The translations under genes were made by a program, and so were the position numbers. Shown piece after piece: positions 8,412-16,307 of a DNA stretch of 44,546 bases; position 1 is the stretch's first letter; every line of letters starts with the position of its first letter. Location of the stretch: the NCBI GenBank assembly GCA_964607675.1, contig CAZSLC010000016.1, positions 1-44,546 of the forward strand. The letters are read 5' to 3'. The notes beneath the pieces are model-generated. The model saw nothing but the letters and a program-made list of their open reading frames with translations. It ran no database searches and was not told the DNA's origin. The DNA is from CAZSLC01 sp964607675 (GTDB lineage: Bacteria; Bacteroidota; Bacteroidia; Bacteroidales; UBA932).

Positions 8412-11400
8412 ATGTACGTATCAAACAAACTAAGTAAATCATTGCGTTTCGCTTTGGTTGCTATTTGTTCCCTTGTACTATCAATGGGAACAACTTGGGC
8501 GCAAGATATAACGGTTACCGGTAAGGTTACTGATAAATCTGGTCAGCCCATTGTAGGTGCATACGTAATACTTAAAGGCACTACTAACGGAACCCCAACA
8601 GACGTTAATGGTGTTTACAGTATTAAAACCCCTACAAATGGATCCCTCGAATTTTCTTCAATGGGATACAAAACTACTCTTCTTCAAATTAACGGAAGAG
8701 CTAAAATTGATGTAAGAATGGATGACGACGCTCTTCTTCTTGAAGACTTAGTCGTAGTCGCTTACGGCGCACAGAAAAAAGCAAACCTTACAGGTGCTGT
8801 CTCTTCTGTCGATGTTAACAAAACACTCGTTGCAAGACCTATCGCAGACGTAGGACGTGGACTTCAAGGGACAACCCCTGGTCTTACTGTTGTGGTACCA
8901 AGCGGTGAAGTTGGATCTGACCCTATCATCAAAATTCGTGGTCAATTAGGATCACTTGAAGGAGGTTCATCACCACTTATTCTTGTTGACAACGTTGAGA
9001 TTCCCTCTATCCAATTAGTTAACCCAGAAGACATCGAATCTATTTCTGTATTGAAAGATGCCGCTTCATCATCAATTTATGGTGCAAAAGCAGCATTCGG
9101 TGTTGTATTGATTACAACCAAAAAAGGTGCAAAAACAGAAAGTGTCAATGTTAGTTACTCTGGAAACTTGTCATTCCAAAACATATCCAAAAAAATGGAA
9201 ATGGGTCAACTTGATGCTATGGAGTACTCCTTGATAGCTGCTGAAAGAGATGGTGGTTCTACTACTGGAGCTTTCTGGAAAATTGACCGTCCAAGCTTTG
9301 AAAAAGCACAACAATGGCAACAGACATACGGAGGCAACGTCAGTGCATACGACCCTGTACTTTATGGTCGTGACTGGTACTATGATGGTAAATTCAAATA
9401 TGGCCTTCGTACCTACAACCCATACGACTATATGATCAGAGAATGGGCTCCTACCCACAGCCACAATGTATCTGTGAATGGTAAAAAAGGTAAAACTGAT
9501 TTCATCATTTCATTTGGTTATTTAGATCAACAAGGTCTTATCAAACCTGCAAAGGATGATAGCTACCAAAGATACAATGGCAATGTAAGAGTCTCTACCG
9601 AGATTACCAAATGGCTTAAAGTCTATGGAGGTGCAATGTACACCAAACAAAAAAAGAACTACGCTTACGCTACCAACTCAACTGGAGCTGACCCATGGTT
9701 GTATATGTATCGTTGGGGACCAATCGCTCCTTGGGCAAGTATGGAAGGTGCTCCTGTAAGAATGCCTGCTGACGAAATAGCAGCAGCTAACACAGCAACA
9801 AGAGAGACCAATTACCTTAGCATGACTGCTGGTATCACCATCACCCCTGTAAAGAATTGGAATATCAACTTCGATTACACTCACTCTAACGAAGAGTTCA
9901 TAAACAACCGTCCAGGAACAAGATTTACCTCTGCTGGTAGTTGGTGGGATACCCCTAAAAAATCTATTGATCAGAATGGCAACCAAGTATGGGTAAACAC
10001 AAATGGTGATATAGTTCCTTCAGGAACAGCAGGTGCAATGGAAAAATATGAGCTTCCTGTTTATACCTACACCTCTTCTGGTGGAAACCCTGATCATATC
10101 CGCAGACATTCTGAAAACTCACAACGCAATACTATCAACCTAAATACAACTTATGATCTCAATATCAATAATTCTCATAAGATGCATTTTATGTTGGGTA
10201 TGAACAGAGTTGGATACTTTAACGCTTACAACTGGTCACAAACCACTCAACTAATTGACATTAACAATCCACAGTTTGACCTTGCTACAGGAACACAAAC
10301 ATGTAGCGGTGGCGAGAATTGGGAGTCACAATTAGGTTTCTTTGCAAGAGTTAACTACAACTACAAAGATAAATATCTTGTAGAAGCGAATGTTCGTTAC
10401 GACGGCACTTCAAAATTCCCTACCGACCTACAATGGAGATGGTTCCCATCATTCTCTGCTGGTTGGCGTATTGACCAAGAACCTTGGATGGAATGGAGTA
10501 GAACAGCCCTTAGCGCATTAAAACTTAGAGCATCATGGGGTACAATTGGTGACCAAACTGTTAAAAGTTCACTTTATATCCCAACTATGGGTGGAGACAA
10601 TACTGCTTACCTCGATGGTAGCACAAAACTCTACTACTTTAAAACTCCAGGAGCAGTATCAGCAAACATTACATGGCAAGATATCACCACATTGGACGTT
10701 GGATTGGATGCATCCTTCTTCAATGGAGATTTAGGAGTTACTTTTGACTGGTATAGAAGAGATACCAAAAATATGATTGTTCCTCAAGAAGGATTCCCTG
10801 CAACATTTGGGACAAGTGCTCCTTATGGCAACTATGGTTCTTTGAGAACTAATGGTTATGAAATACAAGTTAGCTACAATCACAGATTTGGCAACGGCCT
10901 TGGTATCAATGCTACTGCAACATTCTCTGACGCAACAACCAAAGTGACCAAATATGGTGATACAGAGAGCATTGATTCATGGTATGTAGGAAAGACCTAT
11001 GGTGAGATTTGGGGTTACGAAACTGATCGTCTATTCCAAAAAGAGGACTTCGTATATGAAGGTGGCCAACTTAAGGTAGTCAATAAAGATGGTTATAAAA
11101 TTTACGAACTTGTAAATGGTGCTAACCAAGGTAAACTTCAACCAGGTAGCTTTATGTTTGGTCCTGGTGACGTGAAATTTATTGATAGAAATGGTGATGG
11201 CCTTATTAATGATGGTAAGAGACTTGTTGACGACCATGGTGACCTTAAAGTGATTGGTAACTCAACTCCAAGATATGAATACAGTTTAAGAGCTGGTTTA
11301 GATTATTTCGGATTTGATTTTTCTGTATTTATGCAAGGTGTTGGTAAACGCGATATTTGGGGATCAGGCTTCCTTGCTATCCCTGGCTACAACGCATCTG

Positions 11401-11801
11401 ATGGAGCTATGCCTCAAGCCATAGCTGGCAATTTCTGGAGAGAAGACAGAACAGATGCTTTCTATCCAAGACCTTACAACACATGGGGAAGTGATGTTTC
11501 AGGCAACATGCAAAGACAGACAAGATATCTTCTTGATATGTCATATTTAAGAATTAAGAATATCACAGTAGGGTATACATTCCCAGACAAATGGATGCGT
11601 AAAGCAACTATTTCAAAACTTCGTATCTATGTATCTCTTGAAAATTTCTTCACATTTGACAATCTGAAAGGTCTTCCTATTGACCCTGAAGTAATCTCAG
11701 GAGTTTCAATGTGGAATAGCGGTAATTACAACTTAGGTAGAACAGGTATGGGTGTGCCAGCTTTCAAATCTGCATCTGTAGGACTTCAATTAAACTTCTA
11801 A
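8412..11801 (+). CDS. SusC/RagA-like TonB-dependent outer-membrane receptor
   Basis: This 1129-residue receptor has a signal peptide ending at TWAQ (residue 31), a carboxypeptidase-regulatory-like domain (about 32-117) and a plug with GLQGTTPGLTVVVPSGE, PLILVDNVEIPS, EDIESISVLKDAASSSIYGAKAAFG. The beta-barrel ends SVGLQLNF with the terminal Phe usual for such barrels. The plug is shorter and different from that of the receptor at 3459-6689, so the two probably take different ligands although their first 118 residues match without gaps. The susD-like gene begins 13 bases after the stop. No promoter is seen in the 39 bases before it, so it is probably read from the pepP promoter. Confidence 0.95.
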   Translation: MYVSNKLSKSLRFALVAICSLVLSMGTTWAQDITVTGKVTDKSGQPIVGAYVILKGTTNGTPTDVNGVYSIKTPTNGSLEFSSMGYKTTLLQINGRAKIDVRMDDDALLLEDLVVVAYGAQKKANLTGAVSSVDVNKTLVARPIADVGRGLQGTTPGLTVVVPSGEVGSDPIIKIRGQLGSLEGGSSPLILVDNVEIPSIQLVNPEDIESISVLKDAASSSIYGAKAAFGVVLITTKKGAKTESVNVSYSGNLSFQNISKKMEMGQLDAMEYSLIAAERDGGSTTGAFWKIDRPSFEKAQQWQQTYGGNVSAYDPVLYGRDWYYDGKFKYGLRTYNPYDYMIREWAPTHSHNVSVNGKKGKTDFIISFGYLDQQGLIKPAKDDSYQRYNGNVRVSTEITKWLKVYGGAMYTKQKKNYAYATNSTGADPWLYMYRWGPIAPWASMEGAPVRMPADEIAAANTATRETNYLSMTAGITITPVKNWNINFDYTHSNEEFINNRPGTRFTSAGSWWDTPKKSIDQNGNQVWVNTNGDIVPSGTAGAMEKYELPVYTYTSSGGNPDHIRRHSENSQRNTINLNTTYDLNINNSHKMHFMLGMNRVGYFNAYNWSQTTQLIDINNPQFDLATGTQTCSGGENWESQLGFFARVNYNYKDKYLVEANVRYDGTSKFPTDLQWRWFPSFSAGWRIDQEPWMEWSRTALSALKLRASWGTIGDQTVKSSLYIPTMGGDNTAYLDGSTKLYYFKTPGAVSANITWQDITTLDVGLDASFFNGDLGVTFDWYRRDTKNMIVPQEGFPATFGTSAPYGNYGSLRTNGYEIQVSYNHRFGNGLGINATATFSDATTKVTKYGDTESIDSWYVGKTYGEIWGYETDRLFQKEDFVYEGGQLKVVNKDGYKIYELVNGANQGKLQPGSFMFGPGDVKFIDRNGDGLINDGKRLVDDHGDLKVIGNSTPRYEYSLRAGLDYFGFDFSVFMQGVGKRDIWGSGFLAIPGYNASDGAMPQAIAGNFWREDRTDAFYPRPYNTWGSDVSGNMQRQTRYLLDMSYLRIKNITVGYTFPDKWMRKATISKLRIYVSLENFFTFDNLKGLPIDPEVISGVSMWNSGNYNLGRTGMGVPAFKSASVGLQLNF

Positions 11802-11814
11802 AGTGGATAAAACA

Positions 11815-13647
11815 ATGAAAAAATATATTTTAATATTACTTGCTATAGTGTCATTTTCACTAGTAGGTTGTTCTGAATTTTTGGATAGACCTTCAAGAAC
11901 GCAGATGAACGATGGCAACTATTGGACAAGTGAAAATAACGTTAGGTTATTTGTAAATGGTTTTTACGAAAATTATTTCGTAGGCTACAATGCTACTTGG
12001 GGGACAGCATACGCTCCTCTTAGAGGATATGCATTCTCAGATGATTTTACCTCAACCGACAAACAAAGAGACTTTGAAAAGAATGTACCTACTACTCGTC
12101 AAAGTACTAAAGAAGAAGTTGCATGGTTGTCTGAATATGCAAGTTCAAATTGGTGCTTCTCTTGGGTGAGAAAAGCTAATCTCCTCCTTGAGAGACTCAA
12201 CACAATGAAAGAAAAGAAAATTCTTACAGACGAACAATACAACCATTGGAGTGGAGTAGCACGTTTCTTCAGAGCATACGAATATTCTCGTCTGGTTACA
12301 ACCTTTGGGGATGTGCCTTATTATGATGCTGTTATCAAAGATAGTGAGTTTGATCTCATGTATAAAGACAGAGACAGCAGAGATGTTGTTATGGAGAAAG
12401 TGGCAGAAGACCTTGAATATGCTCTCGCAAATGTAAGGGTAAACGACGGTAGTGTATATCTTAACAAATATGGTGTTGCTGGTTTTGCCACTAGATTTAT
12501 GGTATTCGAAGGTACCTGGCAAAAATATCATAAAGAAAACAACACATTGGCTAAAAAGTTCCTTGAACTTGCCGTTAAAGCTGGTGACGTTGTAAATAGC
12601 AATTCTGCATACTCATTCTCAAGCGATTTCCGTTCAATCTTTGGTTCACAAAATCTTGCTGGCAACAAAGAGGTTATTATGTTCAGACACTACGATGCAG
12701 CTCAAGGTATTACTCACCATGTTGCTTCATATTCTAACACTCAAGAAGGTCAAGCAGGCGGACCTAACCTCGCCCTTGCTAAACAATTTATTTGTAAAGA
12801 TGGTAAGACCTATTCTGAATCTAATTTGGCTAATGCCGATAAATTGGATCTTCAAAATATGTTTAAGACCAGAGACCCAAGATTTGAGGCTACTTTCTAT
12901 GAAAAACCTACCATATCATCTGCTACATTGCTATATGCTTGTAAATTTATCGATAGAGAAGGGGTTAAAAAGGAAAATCACCAAAATCCTAATTATATCT
13001 CAAATACAAACACCAATGATGCTCCTGTAATCAGATTAGGTGAAGTAGTTCTAAACTGGATTGAGGCAAAAGCAGAACTTGCTACTTTAGGTGGCCCTGC
13101 TGTTACACAAAATGATATTGATAGATCTATCAACGCCATTAGAAACAGACCACTTGATAAAGTAGCCGAAGCAAAAGGTGTTCAAAAAACTGCTCCTCTT
13201 CAACTTGGAGCTCTACCTAATGACCCTGACAAAGATTCAGACGTATCTTCACTTATTTGGGAAATCCGTCGTGAACGTCGTATGGAATTGATTTTCGAAC
13301 ACTCAAGATTGTTAGATATCAAGAGATGGAAAAAAATTGAATACATGGACCCTGATAAAAATCCAGATATGATGAGAGGTCTTTGGATCAATATAGACGA
13401 AGAGTATCCAGAAGTATGTGTTGCTTCAAGGATCGGCAAACTTCAAGTTCAAAAAGCTGATGGTACTATCGTTACATATGATGGTAACAACCAAGCCGAC
13501 CTAGTAGGTTATTATATCCCTCAAGGAATCAAACCAAGAGACTCGTTTAACTATGACAGAGCTTATGTTTCTCCTGTTGGTGAGCAACAAATCAACCAAT
13601 ACACAGATAAAGGAAAGACTCTATCACAAACACCTGCATGGAAATAA
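11815..13647 (+). CDS. SusD/RagB-like outer-membrane lipoprotein
   Basis: This is the SusD-type partner of the receptor just upstream. A lipoprotein signal, MKKYILILLAIVSFSLVGCSE, places the lipid-bearing Cys at about residue 19. The N-terminal SusD region has FLDRPSRTQMNDGNYW, then the TPR-like helices with FFRAYEYSRLVTTFGDVPYYD, a family hallmark. The C-terminal region has IRLGEVVLNWIEAKAEL and WEIRRERRMELIFEHSRLLDIKRWK, typical of the SusD family. The start was placed at ATG 11815 rather than the GTG at 11803, because the lipoprotein signal begins with MKK. Ligand unknown. It ends before a stem-loop at 13677-13712. Confidence 0.92.
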   Translation: MKKYILILLAIVSFSLVGCSEFLDRPSRTQMNDGNYWTSENNVRLFVNGFYENYFVGYNATWGTAYAPLRGYAFSDDFTSTDKQRDFEKNVPTTRQSTKEEVAWLSEYASSNWCFSWVRKANLLLERLNTMKEKKILTDEQYNHWSGVARFFRAYEYSRLVTTFGDVPYYDAVIKDSEFDLMYKDRDSRDVVMEKVAEDLEYALANVRVNDGSVYLNKYGVAGFATRFMVFEGTWQKYHKENNTLAKKFLELAVKAGDVVNSNSAYSFSSDFRSIFGSQNLAGNKEVIMFRHYDAAQGITHHVASYSNTQEGQAGGPNLALAKQFICKDGKTYSESNLANADKLDLQNMFKTRDPRFEATFYEKPTISSATLLYACKFIDREGVKKENHQNPNYISNTNTNDAPVIRLGEVVLNWIEAKAELATLGGPAVTQNDIDRSINAIRNRPLDKVAEAKGVQKTAPLQLGALPNDPDKDSDVSSLIWEIRRERRMELIFEHSRLLDIKRWKKIEYMDPDKNPDMMRGLWINIDEEYPEVCVASRIGKLQVQKADGTIVTYDGNNQADLVGYYIPQGIKPRDSFNYDRAYVSPVGEQQINQYTDKGKTLSQTPAWK

Positions 13648-13676
13648 TTACTGAGTAATATATAAATAATGATTTT

Positions 13677-13712
13677 TTAACCCCGAAAGTTGCATTTAAC
13701 TTCCGGGGTTAA
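13677..13712 (+). terminator. Stem-loop terminator after the susD-like gene
   Basis: TTAACCCCGAAAGTT pairs with AACTTCCGGGGTTAA, with one mismatch, around the loop GCATTT. The tail is AT-rich (TTATATTTG) but not a clean T-run. The hairpin overlaps the -33 region of the next promoter. Confidence 0.6.
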
Positions 13713-13713
13713 T

Positions 13714-13721
13714 TATATTTG
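13714..13721 (+). promoter_or_regulatory. Bacteroidota -7 promoter box for the DUF456 gene
   Basis: TATATTTG is an exact match. A TTG lies at 13690-13692, 21 bases upstream. The ATG at 13730 is only 8 bases after the box, so the transcript should be leaderless or almost so. Confidence 0.5.
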
Positions 13722-13729
13722 TAAAAAAA

Positions 13730-14221
13730 ATGAATATTTTTCTCGAAATTTTTACGATTATTCTTGGAATAATAGGAATCATTGGGTGTGTACTGCCCAT
13801 AATACCAGGGCCTCCTGTAAGCTATGTAGGGATGCTTCTTCTTTACATATGGGGGACAAATGTTAGAGATGATCTCACTGCAAGAGTAATGGTTGTATGG
13901 CTTATTATCACCATATTAGTAACAGTTCTTGATTATATTGTTCCAGCATATTTCACAAAATTAACGGGTGGCTCAAAATCTGCCGCACGGGCATCTTTGG
14001 TTGGTATGATCATCGGTATAATATTTTTCCCACCAATAGGGATGATAATTGGTGCTTTTCTTGGTGCAATGGTAGCAGAGATATTGATTGAAGGGAAACA
14101 ATTAAAGCAATCGTTAAAGCCAGCAATTGGATCATTCCTTGGATTTCTCGTAGGTACCGGCTTTAAACTGATTGCTTCAGGTGTAATGCTATATTATATT
14201 ATTGTAGCAATTATTGATTAG
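13730..14221 (+). CDS. DUF456 family small integral membrane protein
   Basis: The 163-residue protein is almost wholly hydrophobic. It starts with a membrane segment containing GIIGCVLPIIPGPPVSYVGMLLL, followed by the segments at about 50-75, 85-120 and 130-160. The IPGPP motif after the first helix and the glycine-rich PIGMIIGAFLGAMVAE stretch are typical of DUF456, whose function is not known. The N-terminal helix is part of the family, so the first ATG is the right start even though it lies only 8 bases after a -7 box. The stop shares the four bases TTAG with the stop of the convergent peptidase gene. Confidence 0.85.
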   Translation: MNIFLEIFTIILGIIGIIGCVLPIIPGPPVSYVGMLLLYIWGTNVRDDLTARVMVVWLIITILVTVLDYIVPAYFTKLTGGSKSAARASLVGMIIGIIFFPPIGMIIGAFLGAMVAEILIEGKQLKQSLKPAIGSFLGFLVGTGFKLIASGVMLYYIIVAIID

Positions 14222-16290
14222 TTCTTCAACCATTTATCGAACCAATCGAAATATGCTCTCTGCCAGTGAACTGCATTTTGAGGTTTAAGTATCCAGTGAT
14301 TCTCATCTGGGAAGAGTAGCATCTCTGATGGCACTCCCATCATTTGAGCAGCATTAAATGCAGCCATTCCTTGTTCAACAGGCACTCTATAGTCAAGTTC
14401 GCCATGTGTTACCATGAGAGGAGTTTTCCAGTTTTTAATCAATTTATGTGGAGAATTGTCATAGTGACGTCTTGCAATAGGGTTATTGTCCCAAGGGGCT
14501 CCTCCGTTGTCCCAAGTAGGGAACCACATCTCTTCAGTCATCATATACATCTGCTCTTGATTGAAGATTCCTGCATGAGATAGGAAGGCATCAAACATGC
14601 CGTTGTGTATCCCTGCTAAATAATAAATCGAATACCCACCATAACTTGCCCCAGAAGCTCCCATTTTACCTACATAAGGCTCCTTTTTGAGTTCTTTTGC
14701 AGCAGTGAGGTAATCTTGCATATTCAGACCGATATAGTCACCTGATATTTGATCGCACCACTCCTGTCCAAAAGCAGTAGTACCACGTCTATTTGGGAGT
14801 ATCACTATATAACCTTGTGCAGCCATCAATTTGAAGTTCCAACGTGTTGACCAACTTTGACTCAAAGTTCCTTGGGGTCCACCTGTGCAGAAAAGAATAG
14901 CAGGGTATTTCTTTGCAGGGTCAAACTCTGGAGGGAACACAACCCATGTGTGCATTTTCTTCCCATCTACAGTAGTCATCCAACGCTCTTCTATCTTATT
15001 CGTCTTTATCGCTGCAAGTAATTCGGTGTTTTCTTGGGTAAGTTGCTTAACAGAACCATCTGCAATATTGATTTCAACTATTTCATTAGGCTGATTCATA
15101 GATTGATAAGTAGATATCAATTTATCTCCAACCTCGGTCATTCCACCAAAATCAAACCACATATTCTCAGCGGTAATACGTGTGATATTGCCATTCAAAT
15201 CTGCCACGAAGAGACCTTGAAGAGCATTCACAAGTGAAGAGAAATATATTCCATCAGAGGTTGACTTCCAAGAAGGACTTTGAACATTATATTTATAGTT
15301 AACAGATAGCTCCTTCTTTTGAAGAGTAGCCATGTCAACAATAAATAATCTTTGTTTATCAGCTTCAAAACCACCCCTCTCCATACTTATCCAAGCAAGG
15401 TATTTGCCATCAGGAGAAAAAACAGGATCTGTATCATACCCCATCATTCCTTCAGTGAGATTTTTAACCTCCTTTGTCTCCACATTATAGAGATAAATAT
15501 CTGTATTTGTCGAGAAAGCATACTCTTTGCCAACCAATTTTCTGCAACTATATGCAAGAGATTTGCCATCAGGACTCCAGCTCAATTGTTCTAATCCACC
15601 GAATGGAAGGGTGGGCAATTCAAATGGAGCACCATCAAGAATATCAACTCCAGTACCCAATTTGCCAGCGAAATCTGCAATATATGTATGAGGAATTGTC
15701 TCAACAAAATGGTCCCAGTGACGATACATCAAATTGTTGATGTAACGACCTGTCGATTGAGGTAGGTCTGGATAAAGATCTGTCGGCCTTATGGCTGTCT
15801 GAAACTCTGCAACATATAACACCTTTGTTTGATCTGGAGAGAGTTCAAATGAGGACAATCCCCCTTCAAGTTCACTCACTTTAATTGCAGGACCGCCATT
15901 TGAATCCATGATATACATTTGTCCTGATGATAGATAGACTATTTTACTGCCATTGTCATACCAACGAGCATTATAACAACTCTTAGACGAAGTGGTAATC
16001 TGTTTATTGTTTGTACCATCTATATTCATTAGGAACAATTGACGCACACTTCTGTTTTGTTGAATATCAGTATAAGCCACACCATATAGGATAGATGTCC
16101 CATCTGGAGATACTTGAGGATCTGACACCTTACCAAGAAGATGCATTAGTTCGGGAGTGAACTTACCATCCACCACCATTTCTGCTTTAGCCTTCTGAAT
16201 GGGAGACAATTCAGAGGCAGTCTCTTTTGAAGTATTGCAACTGCTCATTGCTAAAATAAGAGTTAATAATAATAGGTATTTACATTTCAT
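14218..16290 (-). CDS. S9 family serine peptidase lipoprotein, dipeptidyl-peptidase 5-like
   Basis: A prolyl-oligopeptidase-family peptidase of 690 residues. The N-terminal signal LLLTLILAMSSCNTS has a lipobox, so it is likely anchored in a membrane facing the periplasm or surface. Residues about 50-420 form a TolB/WD-like beta-propeller (DPQVSPDGTSILYG, LSWSPDGKSLAYS, DPVFSPDGKYLAW). The alpha/beta-hydrolase domain carries Ser549 in GASGASYGGY, Asp633 in GELDYRVP and His665 in ENHWIL. Length and domain order match dipeptidyl-peptidase 5 of Porphyromonas-like bacteria, which releases dipeptides from peptides; that specificity is inferred. It begins 17 bases after the other S9 gene and is last in the PqqD-ABC-S9-S9 run. 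Confidence 0.9.
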   Translation of the reverse strand: MKCKYLLLLTLILAMSSCNTSKETASELSPIQKAKAEMVVDGKFTPELMHLLGKVSDPQVSPDGTSILYGVAYTDIQQNRSVRQLFLMNIDGTNNKQITTSSKSCYNARWYDNGSKIVYLSSGQMYIMDSNGGPAIKVSELEGGLSSFELSPDQTKVLYVAEFQTAIRPTDLYPDLPQSTGRYINNLMYRHWDHFVETIPHTYIADFAGKLGTGVDILDGAPFELPTLPFGGLEQLSWSPDGKSLAYSCRKLVGKEYAFSTNTDIYLYNVETKEVKNLTEGMMGYDTDPVFSPDGKYLAWISMERGGFEADKQRLFIVDMATLQKKELSVNYKYNVQSPSWKSTSDGIYFSSLVNALQGLFVADLNGNITRITAENMWFDFGGMTEVGDKLISTYQSMNQPNEIVEINIADGSVKQLTQENTELLAAIKTNKIEERWMTTVDGKKMHTWVVFPPEFDPAKKYPAILFCTGGPQGTLSQSWSTRWNFKLMAAQGYIVILPNRRGTTAFGQEWCDQISGDYIGLNMQDYLTAAKELKKEPYVGKMGASGASYGGYSIYYLAGIHNGMFDAFLSHAGIFNQEQMYMMTEEMWFPTWDNGGAPWDNNPIARRHYDNSPHKLIKNWKTPLMVTHGELDYRVPVEQGMAAFNAAQMMGVPSEMLLFPDENHWILKPQNAVHWQRAYFDWFDKWLKN

Positions 16291-16307
16291 ATGTATTTTG
16301 TTTTAAA

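Noticed and set aside
11803..11814. A GTG start for the susD-like gene.
   Set aside because: It adds four residues ahead of a typical MKK lipoprotein signal; ATG 11815 is the better start.
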